Shown here: positions 51,899-60,524 of the stretch, in pieces
Position numbering within the stretch: the first letter of the stretch is position 1
Layout of the letters: every line of letters starts with the position of its first letter
Assembly (NCBI GenBank): GCA_022793795.1
Contig: JAAWDM010000037.1
Span: 1 to 61,178, forward strand
DNA length: 61,178 nt
Source: Bacillota bacterium
GTDB taxonomy: Bacteria; Bacillota; Clostridia; Peptostreptococcales; Anaerovoracaceae
Direction: 5' to 3'
Program-made: the position numbers and the translations under genes
Notes under the pieces: generated by a model
The model's database searches: none
The model's input: the letters and a program-made list of their open reading frames with translations, nothing else
Told to the model about the DNA's origin: nothing

Positions 51899-53254
51899 TC
51901 AACCTTGATATGGTATAAATTTTCCTAATCTTCCATTGATAATCTCACAGTCCTTAGCCGCCACCTGGCCCCCGATCAATACATAATCGATACCTTCTGG
52001 TTTGTTCAGGGAGGTGAAATCAGCCCGATCGATAATGGTGTCAGGATTGAAAATAGTCAGGTCAGCGTCACATCCTATCTCAATTCTGCCCTTTTCTGCA
52101 AGATCCAACCGTTTCGCCGGTTCCAATGTCATCTTTCGCAGTGCATCGATCATCGGCAAAACCTGATCCTCTCTCACATATTTGCCTAAAACCCGAGGAA
52201 ACGTTCCTGCTGCACGTGGATGTCCATTACCATGATTGATAATTGCATCACTGGCTACCATGCCGTTGGGATTGGCAATCGCAGCAGCAATCTCCTCTTC
52301 ATTCATAACAAATGCCACTGCCAGCATCTCCGGATACTCTTTTCGTACCTTTTTAAAAAGCTCTTCTGTGCAGTATATGTTTTTATATGGTTCATCGGTA
52401 AGTAAAATGCTATCGTAATCCTTTTTCCATGCTTCAAGACAACCGTCGGCAAATACCTCTGATCCGATGGTAGTGGAAAAGGCATGGTATGGATAGGTGT
52501 CGTAATTTAGCTTTGGATTTTTTTCCATAGCAGCGTTAATGCACGCAAGGGATTCCTTCATCTTGCAGATAGCGGAACAACTGCTTAAGTGAGAAATCTG
52601 GAATTTCTGTGGAATCTCTGAAGAAAGGCGAACCATTTCCTCCACAGAGGCGATGTCCTCAATACAATCCGCCCGATAATGGGCTGCCATCAAATGATTG
52701 GAATCATCTGAGGCCTTTACTGCAAACGCCATCTCCTCATAAGTGATACCAGGATCGTATTCAATGCCAAAGGAAATTCCATAAGCGCCGTCAGCCAATT
52801 CCTGTTTCATCTTTTCTCTTAACGCCGTCATCTGCTCCTGGGTTGCATGTTCACGATGGCCGATGCCAAGCTGTCCCCGAAACTCATTATACCCTGCCAG
52901 CATGAGATAATTGATTGGGCTTCCCCCTAGCTCTTCAATCATCTGGCGGAAGGTGGAAATCGGTTGGTGCTGAACGCCGCAGTTTCCGCCTACAGCCGTG
53001 GTTACACCCATCTGCAGCATCATATTGGCAATCACATATTCCTTGCCTTCTCCAAGAAAATCCTCCTCATGCATGTGAATATCTATGAATCCAGGAGAAA
53101 CGATATCTCCCTTTACATCGAGAACCTCCTTGGCTGCAGGCTGTTCCTCTCCGATATATGTAATTTTTCCATCCTTTACTGCAATATTACTTTGTTCCAT
53201 TTGTTTGGTCCGAAAATTCGGATATATTCCGTTTATAATCAATAAATCAAACAT
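51899..53254 (-). CDS. N-acyl-D-amino-acid deacylase family protein
   Basis: This 451-residue amidohydrolase has GFIDIHMHEEDFLG (metal residues near 60), GVTTAVGGNCGV with the family Cys, SFGIEYDPG, QISHLSS and a late ASDAIINHGNGHPRAAGTFPRVL. These are landmarks of D-aminoacylases/dihydroorotase-like deacylases (COG3653). It should remove acyl groups from N-acyl-D-amino acids. GAGGAGG precedes the start. It lies upstream of the second YfcC gene with a 256-base gap containing a promoter. Confidence 0.88.
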   Translation of the reverse strand: MFDLLIINGIYPNFRTKQMEQSNIAVKDGKITYIGEEQPAAKEVLDVKGDIVSPGFIDIHMHEEDFLGEGKEYVIANMMLQMGVTTAVGGNCGVQHQPISTFRQMIEELGGSPINYLMLAGYNEFRGQLGIGHREHATQEQMTALREKMKQELADGAYGISFGIEYDPGITYEEMAFAVKASDDSNHLMAAHYRADCIEDIASVEEMVRLSSEIPQKFQISHLSSCSAICKMKESLACINAAMEKNPKLNYDTYPYHAFSTTIGSEVFADGCLEAWKKDYDSILLTDEPYKNIYCTEELFKKVRKEYPEMLAVAFVMNEEEIAAAIANPNGMVASDAIINHGNGHPRAAGTFPRVLGKYVREDQVLPMIDALRKMTLEPAKRLDLAEKGRIEIGCDADLTIFNPDTIIDRADFTSLNKPEGIDYVLIGGQVAAKDCEIINGRLGKFIPYQG

Positions 53255-53565
53255 TGTTTGCCTCCTCTAACCCCTTTATATAATAATATTTTGTAATGCT
53301 TTCACTCCTGATTTCTATTTATTTTTCGCCTATATTATCCCATGACGCCCCGTCTCCAAAGGGCATGATTCAATGAACCCTTCCCTGCGGCAACGCCGGC
53401 GCCCACTTTCAACATATCAATGAGTGCATCTTTATGGGTTCATTATACTCTGTTCCAGCTATTTTTGTCAACTAATGGTAATAAATAGATGTTAAAAGAA
53501 TGAAAAAATTGCGAACGATTTATCCACTATTTTTCTCCTCTTTTATCCGCGCCAAAAGGATATAT
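53255..53565 (-). promoter_or_regulatory. leader of the D-aminoacylase gene with long-range stem
   Basis: On the minus strand a strong promoter (TTGACA 53466-53471, 18 bases, TATAAT 53442-53447) begins a leader. AATGAACCC (53436-53444) lies at its 5' end and pairs perfectly with GGGTTCATT (53372-53380) after 55 bases. A GC-rich hairpin (CGGC-GTT-GCCG) lies inside, and a second weaker promoter follows (TTTGGA, 17 bases, TAATAT, near 53330-53360). No known riboswitch is recognised. Confidence 0.5.
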
Positions 53566-54900
53566 CTATGGTGTCAATCGATTTCTATCCCGCGGAAAAG
53601 CCGATGCTTCCCTGATATTTTCCAGCCTAAGTAGCTTTTGCACGATTCGTTCAAGGCCCAAGCCAAAGCCCCCATGAGGTGGCAAACCGTATCGATGCAT
53701 GGCCAAATACTCCTGGAAATCCTCTGGGTTCATATGCCTTTTCTTCATCTTAGCCACCTGTGCCTCATAGTCATGGATGCGCTGTCCGCCAGTGGTCACC
53801 TCAAGGCCGTACAAAAGCAGGTCATAGCTTAAGGTATACCTAGGATTTTCTGGAGCGTCCATGGTATAAAAAGGTCTCTTTACCGATGGATAATGGGTCA
53901 CAAATACCAACGGAGAACCTGTCTTTTCCAGGAAATACTGGCCCAGCCATCGTTCTTCCTCCGGCGACAAATCCACCGGATCCTGCACCTTTTTTCCACT
54001 CATCTTTCCATAGAGTTCCTTAGCATCGGCAAAGGAAATTTTAGCTGGCTCGCCGATATCCGGCAGTCGCTCTCCCTTTCCTAGGGTCAAATCCAATTCC
54101 GGCTGGTACTCTTCATTGAGCAGTTCAAAGAGGAAACGAAACATCCTGGTCTCCAAATCCATCAAATCCTCAAAGCCGTCGATATAGCCCATCTCCAAAT
54201 CCAGCCCCTGAAATTCGGTGAGATGACGGGGCGTATTGGAATTTTCTCCGCGAAATACCGGCCCTACGGTAAAGACCTTTTCAAACACGCCTACCATGGC
54301 CTGTTTATATTGCTGGGGACTTTGGTTCAAATAGGCCTTCTGGTCAAAATATTTTACCATGAACATATCCGCCCCTCCTTCGGCGCCTCCCTTTACCAGC
54401 CTAGGCGGCACGAACTCCACGAAGCCTTCTTCTCTGAGAAACTGACGGAAGCCGTACATGATTCCCTCGGCAACTCTCATAACTGCCCGCACTCTGGGAT
54501 TTCTAAGGGTCAGGACCCGTTCGTCCAGCAAAGTTTCCAGCTTGAGATTTTTCACCTTTCGGTCGTTATTGATCTCGAGGGGCAGCTTTTCGCTGGGGCC
54601 ACCCACCTTGCGAAGTTCGGTAAGATGGAGTTCAAAGCCCAGCGGACTTCTGTCGTCTCTGGCGATTTTGCCGGTGGCTACCACCCAGTCCTCCAGGCCG
54701 AAATCCTTTTGCACGTCGGCACTCTCACCAGCTGGTGCGCCGGCCTTTTCCCAGACGCACTGCAAAACCCGTCTCGGCCCTCGCAGGTTCACAAACGCAA
54801 AGTCTCCCATGTCCTTCATCCTGTGAATGGCTCCTTTTACGGAAACCATATCCCCATCCTTTAGAATTCCTTCCTGAAATTGTCTAATGATCCTTTCCAT
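53566..54900 (-). CDS. aspS: aspartyl-tRNA synthetase, archaeal-type (likely non-discriminating)
   Basis: This 444-residue class II synthetase lacks the roughly 150-residue GAD insert of standard bacterial AspRS, so it is of the shorter archaeal/eukaryal type. It has an OB fold (1-100), motif 2 in FRGENSNTPRHLTEFQ and motif 3 in GFGLGLERIVQ. Being last in an operon with gatCAB under an Asn-sensing T-box argues that it charges both tRNA-Asp and tRNA-Asn with aspartate. It starts four bases after the gatB stop. Confidence 0.88.
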   Translation of the reverse strand: MERIIRQFQEGILKDGDMVSVKGAIHRMKDMGDFAFVNLRGPRRVLQCVWEKAGAPAGESADVQKDFGLEDWVVATGKIARDDRSPLGFELHLTELRKVGGPSEKLPLEINNDRKVKNLKLETLLDERVLTLRNPRVRAVMRVAEGIMYGFRQFLREEGFVEFVPPRLVKGGAEGGADMFMVKYFDQKAYLNQSPQQYKQAMVGVFEKVFTVGPVFRGENSNTPRHLTEFQGLDLEMGYIDGFEDLMDLETRMFRFLFELLNEEYQPELDLTLGKGERLPDIGEPAKISFADAKELYGKMSGKKVQDPVDLSPEEERWLGQYFLEKTGSPLVFVTHYPSVKRPFYTMDAPENPRYTLSYDLLLYGLEVTTGGQRIHDYEAQVAKMKKRHMNPEDFQEYLAMHRYGLPPHGGFGLGLERIVQKLLRLENIREASAFPRDRNRLTP

Positions 54901-54904
54901 TCTG

Positions 54905-56368
54905 TCATCTCCCTTCTGTCCTTTTTTCTATTTCTCCCAGGGCCTTTTTTACCAACTGGTTAACTGTAGCTGGGTTTGCCTTTCCCTTCAGCCTTTCCAT
55001 ACACTGACCGATGAAAAAGCCATAGAGTTTCTCATCCCCTGCCAGATAATCGAAGGCCAGCTGCTCATACTTTTCCAAAACCTCTGCCACCGCCTTTTCG
55101 ATTTGCGTGCTGTCACAGACAAGCTCCAAGCCTTCTTTTTTAATATAGGCTTCCACATCAAAATCCGGCTCAGCTTCCAACATCTTCTCTAAAATGCCCT
55201 TGGCCATGTTTCTGCCCAGACGTCCTTGGGTAATCAGGCCGATAAATTTTGCAAAGCCGTGGGCCCTTATGGATATGCCTTCTGGGGTCAGTCCCTTTTG
55301 GCCCATGAGATAACGAAGATGGCCGCCCAGCCAGTTGGCAGTTTCTGTCGAGTCTGCGCCTAGCCCAACGACCTCCTCGTATAGCTTGGCAAAATGTTTG
55401 CTTTCAGCGATTAAGCCTGCTGTAGTTTCTGTCAGCCCGTACTCCTCCATATATCTGGCTTTTTTTGCATCTGCCATTTCCGGCTGGGCCTGGGTTAATT
55501 CCCTTATCATTTCTTCGCTGATGGAGATAGGCGGTATGTCTGGCTCTGGAAAATATCGATAGTCCTGGGCGTTTTCCTTGGAACGCATGGCATAGGTTTT
55601 ACCTCTGTTTTCATCCCAGCGTCTGGTCTCCTGAACAATGGCTTTTCCTTCTTCCAGCGATTCTATCTGCCTGCTGCTTTCGTAATCGATGGCCCGCTCA
55701 ATGGATTTGAGGGAGTTAAGGTTCTTCATCTCTGTCCTGACTCCATATTCTTCTGTGCCGGCCGGCCGCACCGACAGGTTCACATCAGCTCGCATGGAGC
55801 CTTCCTCCATCTTGCAGTCGGACACCCCTAAATAGGTGAGTACGGATTTCAGCTTTTCCAAATAAGCGCTCACCTCTTCTCCGCTGTGAAAATCCGGCTC
55901 GGAGACGATTTCCAAAAGAGGTACGCCGCACCGATTCCAGTCTGGATAGGTCACATCGCCAAAGGGGGAATGTACCAGCTTGCCCGCATCCTCTTCCATA
56001 TGGATTTCATGGATGCGGATGGCCTTTTTCTTGCCTAAACGGGTGGTGATTTCCACACAGCCGTCCTGAGCGAAGGGCAGATACAGCTGTGAAATCTGGT
56101 AGGCTTTTGGCAGGTCAGGATAGAAGTAGTTCTTTCGGTCAAACCGGTTATGCTTGTTGATGCGGCAACCTAAGGCAATGCCGGTCTTCACCGCTGATTC
56201 CAGAACCTTTTCGTTCAGCTTAGGCAATGTGCCGGGCTGACCTGTACAGATGGGACAGCAATGGCTGTTTGGGCTGCCGCCAAAAGCTGTGGTGCAGCTG
56301 CAAAATATCTTGGTCTTTGTGTTTAACTCCACGTGGACTTCCAGTCCGATTACGGTTTCCCATTTCAT
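54905..56368 (-). CDS. gatB: aspartyl/glutamyl-tRNA amidotransferase subunit B
   Basis: This 487-residue protein begins MKWETVIGLEVHVEL, has a C-x-C...C-x2-C zinc pattern (FCSCTT and CCPICTG) near residues 20-40, QISQLYLPFAQDG, and a C-terminal YqeY-like tail. GatB binds the misacylated tRNA and activates its carboxylate with ATP while GatA supplies ammonia. It starts one base after the gatA stop, showing tight coupling. Length is standard. Confidence 0.97.
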   Translation of the reverse strand: MKWETVIGLEVHVELNTKTKIFCSCTTAFGGSPNSHCCPICTGQPGTLPKLNEKVLESAVKTGIALGCRINKHNRFDRKNYFYPDLPKAYQISQLYLPFAQDGCVEITTRLGKKKAIRIHEIHMEEDAGKLVHSPFGDVTYPDWNRCGVPLLEIVSEPDFHSGEEVSAYLEKLKSVLTYLGVSDCKMEEGSMRADVNLSVRPAGTEEYGVRTEMKNLNSLKSIERAIDYESSRQIESLEEGKAIVQETRRWDENRGKTYAMRSKENAQDYRYFPEPDIPPISISEEMIRELTQAQPEMADAKKARYMEEYGLTETTAGLIAESKHFAKLYEEVVGLGADSTETANWLGGHLRYLMGQKGLTPEGISIRAHGFAKFIGLITQGRLGRNMAKGILEKMLEAEPDFDVEAYIKKEGLELVCDSTQIEKAVAEVLEKYEQLAFDYLAGDEKLYGFFIGQCMERLKGKANPATVNQLVKKALGEIEKRTEGR

Positions 56369-56369
56369 T

Positions 56370-57923
56370 TTACTGTTCCCCCTTTCCCTGCGCCTGTTTA
56401 TCTTCCTTGATTCCAGGACTTTTTTGGTGGTAGTCGGTTATCTTTTGAAAACTGTGTCCCACCTTCAGCACCAGTCTGTCGCCCAGGGCTGGGCCGATTA
56501 TCTGGGTTCCTATGGGCATACCCTGACGGTCAAATCCAGAAGGTAAGGACAACGCCGGAAGACCTGCCAGATTGGCAGATACGGTGAATATATCAGAGAG
56601 ATACATTTTCAGTGGGTCGGTCAAACTTTCTCCCAGCTTAGGCGCTGTGGAAGGCGCTGCAGGCAGAAGCAAGCAGTCGCACCCTTGGAAAAGCCGGTCA
56701 AAGGCTTCTTTGATGACAGCCTTGGCTTGCAGCGCCTTTTTATAGTAAGCGTCATAATAGCCTGCGCTTAAGGCAAATGTCCCGAGAAGAATCCGCTTCT
56801 TTACCTCCCTGCCAAAGCCTTGCCCTCTGGTTCTTTCGTACATCTGTGTCAAATCCTCATACTCTGTCGCCCGATAACCATATCGGACCCCATCGAACCT
56901 GGACAGATTGGAACTGGCCTCTGCCGCCGCTATGATGTAATAGGCGGGAAGGACGTAATCTAAAAAGTCCATGGAAACAGGGCATAATTCTGCTCCCTGA
57001 GTTTTTAGCTGTTCCGCCATGGTGAAAAGGGCTTCTCTCACATCTTCATCCACCCCTTTTTTCAGCGTGGTCTCTGGAATTCCGATTCTAATGCCCCTAA
57101 GCTCCCCGCTGAAGTCCTTTTCCCGGCTTCCGTCAGCCTTGCATCCAACGGCCTGTAGAAACGAGCCCTTTGACTTTATATCCGGCAAGCTGGTTCCGTC
57201 CAATTCATCCCAGCCGCTGATGACCTCCATAATGGCCGCGCAGTCCTCTACCCTTCGGCCAATGGGCCCTATCTGGTCTAAAGATGAGGCGTAGGCAATC
57301 AGTCCATATCTGGATACCATTCCATAGGTGGGTTTCAAGCCGGTAACGCCGCAATAGGCTGCCGGCTGTCTGATGCTGCCGCCGGTGTCAGATCCCAAGG
57401 CGCAGACCGCTTCTCCGGCGGCCACTGCAGCGGCGGAGCCGCCGGAAGAGCCGCCGGGAACTCTTCCCAGGTCCCACGGATTTTTCGTCTCCCCATAGTA
57501 GGAGGTTTCTGTGGTGGACCCCATGGCAAATTCGTCCATGTTGGTCTTACCGATGATAACGACGCCGGCGGCTTTCAGCCTTTCTATTACCGTTCCATTG
57601 TAGAAAGGCTGAAAATCTCCCAGGATTTTAGAAGCGCAGCTGGTCTTGATTCCCTTGGTACAGATGTTGTCCTTTATGGCCATGGGTACGCCGGCTAGTG
57701 GCGATGCCAATAGGGTTTTATCTCCCGCCTCCAACTTCTGCTGAATCTCTACCGCTCGGTTCAATGCGGTTTCCTCGCATACGGTGATATATGCATTGAT
57801 GCTCTTCTCTGCTGCCTTTATCTGATTCAAAACCGACTTGGTCGCTTCTATGGCAGTGAACTTTCCTTCCTTTATCTGCTGGCTCAAATCCAGAGCCGTC
57901 ATTGGCATGATACTGCTATCCAT
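56370..57923 (-). CDS. gatA: aspartyl/glutamyl-tRNA amidotransferase subunit A
   Basis: This 517-residue amidase-signature protein carries the catalytic Lys in VPMAIKDNICTKG and the Ser pair in GGSSGGSAAAVAAG and DTGGSIRQPAAYCG. It hydrolyses glutamine and passes ammonia to GatB. It is about 30 residues longer than usual at the C-terminus, which is Lys/Gln-rich. AAAGGAG precedes ATG. It lies 36 bases after gatC. Confidence 0.97.
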   Translation of the reverse strand: MDSSIMPMTALDLSQQIKEGKFTAIEATKSVLNQIKAAEKSINAYITVCEETALNRAVEIQQKLEAGDKTLLASPLAGVPMAIKDNICTKGIKTSCASKILGDFQPFYNGTVIERLKAAGVVIIGKTNMDEFAMGSTTETSYYGETKNPWDLGRVPGGSSGGSAAAVAAGEAVCALGSDTGGSIRQPAAYCGVTGLKPTYGMVSRYGLIAYASSLDQIGPIGRRVEDCAAIMEVISGWDELDGTSLPDIKSKGSFLQAVGCKADGSREKDFSGELRGIRIGIPETTLKKGVDEDVREALFTMAEQLKTQGAELCPVSMDFLDYVLPAYYIIAAAEASSNLSRFDGVRYGYRATEYEDLTQMYERTRGQGFGREVKKRILLGTFALSAGYYDAYYKKALQAKAVIKEAFDRLFQGCDCLLLPAAPSTAPKLGESLTDPLKMYLSDIFTVSANLAGLPALSLPSGFDRQGMPIGTQIIGPALGDRLVLKVGHSFQKITDYHQKSPGIKEDKQAQGKGEQ

Positions 57924-57959
57924 CTCTATCTTTCTCCTTTCCTTCTTCCTTCTAGTCGA

Positions 57960-58247
57960 TTAGTCGATGGTCCTTGGCACCACCGGCATCCCATCCTCTT
58001 TCGCGTCTATATTTTCCATGATCTCTTCCACCGTGCTGGATTGCCTTACTACATCCTGCCGCATCACATTTTCACTTAACAATATGTGGGCCAGCGGTTC
58101 TACACCCTCTGTATTCAGCTGATTCAGGGCTTCCACATAATTTAAAAACTCTGAAAGAGCTTTGCCCATCTCCTCTGTCTCCTCCTCTTCCAGATGAATC
58201 CTGGAAAGTCCAGCCGTATAGCTGACCATCTCTTTGGTAATCTCCAT
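57960..58247 (-). CDS. gatC: aspartyl/glutamyl-tRNA amidotransferase subunit C
   Basis: This 95-residue protein begins MEITKEMVSYTAGLSRIHLEEEET and has the LSEFLNYVEALNQLNTEGVEPLAH segment (split here) and LREDVV-like NVMRQDVV of GatC. It stabilises the GatA-GatB complex. First gene of gatC-gatA-gatB-aspS, directly behind the T-box. Confidence 0.95.
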   Translation of the reverse strand: MEITKEMVSYTAGLSRIHLEEEETEEMGKALSEFLNYVEALNQLNTEGVEPLAHILLSENVMRQDVVRQSSTVEEIMENIDAKEDGMPVVPRTID

Positions 58248-58276
58248 GTCATTTTCTCCTTCCTACTGCAAAAACG

Positions 58277-58323
58277 AAAAAAGAAGCCAACTTCCGCCCC
58301 ACATTGGGACGAAAGATGACTTC
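58277..58323 (-). terminator. T-box terminator
   Basis: On the minus strand an 18-bp stem (GAAGTCATCTTTCGTCCC with GGGGCGGAAGTTGGCTTC, G-T pairs included) is followed by TTTTTT. It overlaps the antiterminator sequence, as expected. Confidence 0.9.
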
Positions 58324-58595
58324 CGCGGTACCACCCAATTTAACTACAAGTCACAGCCAGCCGCCAGCCGCTGTTTCTTGTAATTCACTTGTCTCTGCGA
58401 CTGTGACGCTTCGCCTGCGTCCGGTTCTAATAGGCGGCTTCCCTGACTTGACAGTTCCCCGCCGTTCTTCCGGCTGCTCATGGATGTTTTTCCCCTGGCT
58501 TCCGCGCGCCGCCCTCTCACCTTTTGGCAGCTCTCTGTGGCCTTTCACACAGGTTACTCTTCCAATCAATGCATTTCACTATAACTATTTTTGAT
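58277..58595 (-). promoter_or_regulatory. T-box riboswitch controlling gatCAB-aspS, specifier AAC (Asn)
   Basis: The leader holds the conserved T-box sequence TGGGTGGTACCGCG (about 58325-58338) and a stem I with AGAGAG and GGTGAGAG motifs. TGGA and TCCA bound a specifier loop with AGAGTAA on one side and GGAAAAACA on the other. The likely codon is AAC (58486-58488) followed by A, meaning asparagine. Uncharged tRNA-Asn would favour the antiterminator and switch on the operon. The competing terminator is at 58277-58323. The codon call rests on manual folding. Confidence 0.88.
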
Positions 58596-58601
58596 ATTGT
58601 G

Positions 58602-58630
58602 AATATATCACATATTTTTTTATAAGTCAA
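58602..58630 (-). promoter_or_regulatory. sigma-A promoter of gatCAB-aspS
   Basis: On the minus strand: TTGACT (58625-58630), 17 bases, TATATT (58602-58607), just upstream of the T-box. Confidence 0.75.
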
Positions 58631-58707
58631 CAGTTTTTTTGTTATTTTTCACAATTTATTTTAATGCAGCAAAATTTCATTGCTAGACACCCTTGGCATA
58701 CCCGGCT

Positions 58708-58897
58708 GAATGTTGTACATTTTTTGACTTTCTGTTCTTTTGTACAACATTTTCGCCTCACTCCCTTTGCAACACAGTCTTTTTCATTCCATAATATGGA
58801 AAATGTTGTACATCTTCCTAATTTTCCAGATTTCTGACAACAAAACTCACTGTTTTTGTTGTCAATTTTACGCAAAATCAAAAATTGTACAACATTC
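58708..58897. repeat. 190-base MITE-like element with 20-bp terminal inverted repeats
   Basis: The ends GAATGTTGTACATTTTTTGA (58708-58727) and its inverted partner (58878-58897) match at 19 of 20 positions. An inner inverted pair, TTGTACAACATTTTC (58740-58754) and GAAAATGTTGTACAT (58799-58813), repeats the same core, giving four TGTTGTACA sites. A further perfect inverted repeat TGACAACAAAA/TTTTGTTGTCA lies at 58835-58864. No protein-coding frame is convincing. It may be a miniature mobile element or a multi-site operator. Confidence 0.6.
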
Positions 58898-58922
58898 TTC
58901 CATTTATGATAGATTATAAATT

Positions 58923-60323
58923 TTACTCCATATCCCGTAGGAATACCTGATATCCGCGCACCGCCTCATAGACGTCTGCCTTGCTTGCCACCTCCATGGG
59001 TGCGTGCATACAAAGAAGGGCAATGCCGCTATCGATGACTTCCATGCCATAAGATGCCATAATCCAAGCGATGGTTCCGCCGCCGCCAGCATCCACCTTG
59101 CCTAATTCAGCGGTCTGAAACCGCACATCACTTTCATCAAAAATCCGACGAAGGGACGCTATGTATTCGGCATTGGCATCACTGGAACCGCTCTTACCCC
59201 TGGAACCGGTATATTTGTTAAATACAGGGCCCCTGCCAAAATAGGCAGAATTTTTCTTTTCAAACACATCTGCAAACAGAGGATCATAGGCCGCGCTCAC
59301 ATCAGAGGACAGCATCTTAGAGTTCTGCAGGGTGCGACGCAGGGCCAAGGAAGATGTCAGGCCGCACAGGTTCAGTACCTCTGCCGTCATATTTTCAAAA
59401 TATCTGCTCTGCATACCGCTGGCTCCATAGCTTCCGATTTCCTCTTTGTCCACTAGAATACAACAACTGGTTCTCTTCGGTGTTTCCTTCTGATCCAGCA
59501 TAGCCATCAACGACGTAAAGGCGCAGATTCTATCGTCGTGACCATAGGCCAAAATCATGCTTCTGTCCAGTCCCAATTCCCTTGCCTTGCCTGCTGGTAC
59601 GATTTCCAACTCTGCTGACAGGAAATCTTCCTCCTCTATATCGTATTTTTCCTTTAGGAGTTTCAGGACACCTGCCTTGACAGCCTCCTTTGTCTCCCCT
59701 TCTTCTTTTTCATCAGTAAGAGGCATACTGCCCACCAGCAAATCCAGCTTTTCTCCCTCAATGAGCTGTGCAGCCTTCTTTTCCATCTGGCTGGCTCCCA
59801 AGTGTGGCAATATATCGGTGATGGTGAAAACTGGGTCGCTATCCGCCTCTCCCACATTGACTTCCACCACGGTCCCGTCCTTTTTGGCAACCACGCCGTG
59901 AATAGCCAGAGGAATGGTAACCCACTGATACTTCTTGATTCCGCCATAGTAGTGGGTATCCAAATAGGCGAAGCCTTCTGCCTCATACAGAGGATTCTGC
60001 TTCACATCCAGCCGCGGAGAATCGATGTGGGCGCCTAAAATGTTCATGCCCTCCTCCATGGACTTTTCTCCCATATGATACAGCACCACCAACTTTTCGT
60101 TGTATGCCGTGTACACCTTATCTCCTGCAGCCAGCTTTCGTTCCGATTTGATGGCCTCCTCCAACGGTCTGTAGCCTGCTGCCTCTGCCATTTTCACAGT
60201 AAGCCGCACGGCCTCCCGCTCTGTTTTCGCTTCATCCATGCAGTCCATATATTGACGGCAGACAGTCTCCATCTCTTTCCGCTGCTTCGGTGTATAAGTT
60301 TCCCATAAGGTCTTTTCTTTCAT
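58923..60323 (-). CDS. M18-family aminopeptidase
   Basis: This 466-residue zinc aminopeptidase has the M18 metal sites in order: LGAHIDSPRLDVK near 97, YGHDDRICAFTSL near 265, VDKEEIGSYGASGM near 298 and the late His in CMHAPMEVASKADVYEA near 440. It forms large oligomers and removes N-terminal acidic or neutral residues from peptides in the cytoplasm. GGAAAGGATG precedes ATG. It is monocistronic with its own promoter; the non-coding 190-base repeat element lies behind its stop. Confidence 0.93.
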   Translation of the reverse strand: MKEKTLWETYTPKQRKEMETVCRQYMDCMDEAKTEREAVRLTVKMAEAAGYRPLEEAIKSERKLAAGDKVYTAYNEKLVVLYHMGEKSMEEGMNILGAHIDSPRLDVKQNPLYEAEGFAYLDTHYYGGIKKYQWVTIPLAIHGVVAKKDGTVVEVNVGEADSDPVFTITDILPHLGASQMEKKAAQLIEGEKLDLLVGSMPLTDEKEEGETKEAVKAGVLKLLKEKYDIEEEDFLSAELEIVPAGKARELGLDRSMILAYGHDDRICAFTSLMAMLDQKETPKRTSCCILVDKEEIGSYGASGMQSRYFENMTAEVLNLCGLTSSLALRRTLQNSKMLSSDVSAAYDPLFADVFEKKNSAYFGRGPVFNKYTGSRGKSGSSDANAEYIASLRRIFDESDVRFQTAELGKVDAGGGGTIAWIMASYGMEVIDSGIALLCMHAPMEVASKADVYEAVRGYQVFLRDME

Positions 60324-60360
60324 CCTTTCCTTCCTCCATTCATAGTTTTACTCTGCAAAA

Positions 60361-60390
60361 ATTGTACTCCCTGGGTCTTCCCTCTGTCAA
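60361..60390 (-). promoter_or_regulatory. sigma-A promoter of the M18 aminopeptidase gene
   Basis: On the minus strand: TTGACA (60385-60390), 18 bases, TACAAT (60361-60366), about 38 bases before the start codon. Confidence 0.65.
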
Positions 60391-60421
60391 GTACATGAAA
60401 ACAGATTCCCTGTTCAGGATT

Positions 60422-60454
60422 CGTGTTGCTGGTTGAAACTCCAGCAATTTCACG
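60422..60454. repeat. inverted repeat upstream of the methyltransferase gene
   Basis: CGTG-TTGCTGG, an 8-base loop and CCAGCAA-TTT-CACG form an extended hairpin with further ATTCG/CGAAT symmetry outside. No T-run follows. It may be a leftover of an insertion boundary or an operator. Confidence 0.4.
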
Positions 60455-60462
60455 AAAACGAA

Positions 60463-60491
60463 TTGTCAGGAAACCTGTGCCATGCTATAAT
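60463..60491 (+). promoter_or_regulatory. sigma-A promoter of the methyltransferase gene
   Basis: TTGTCA (60463-60468), 17 bases, TATAAT (60486-60491), 33 bases before the start codon. Confidence 0.75.
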
Positions 60492-60524
60492 CAAAAAGGC
60501 AAATCCATAGTTTGGAGAAATAAA

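Noticed and set aside
58642..58881. 79-residue Cys-rich open frame on the minus strand
   Set aside because: It lies wholly inside the inverted-repeat element, its repeats follow the DNA repeats, and no ribosome binding site is seen.
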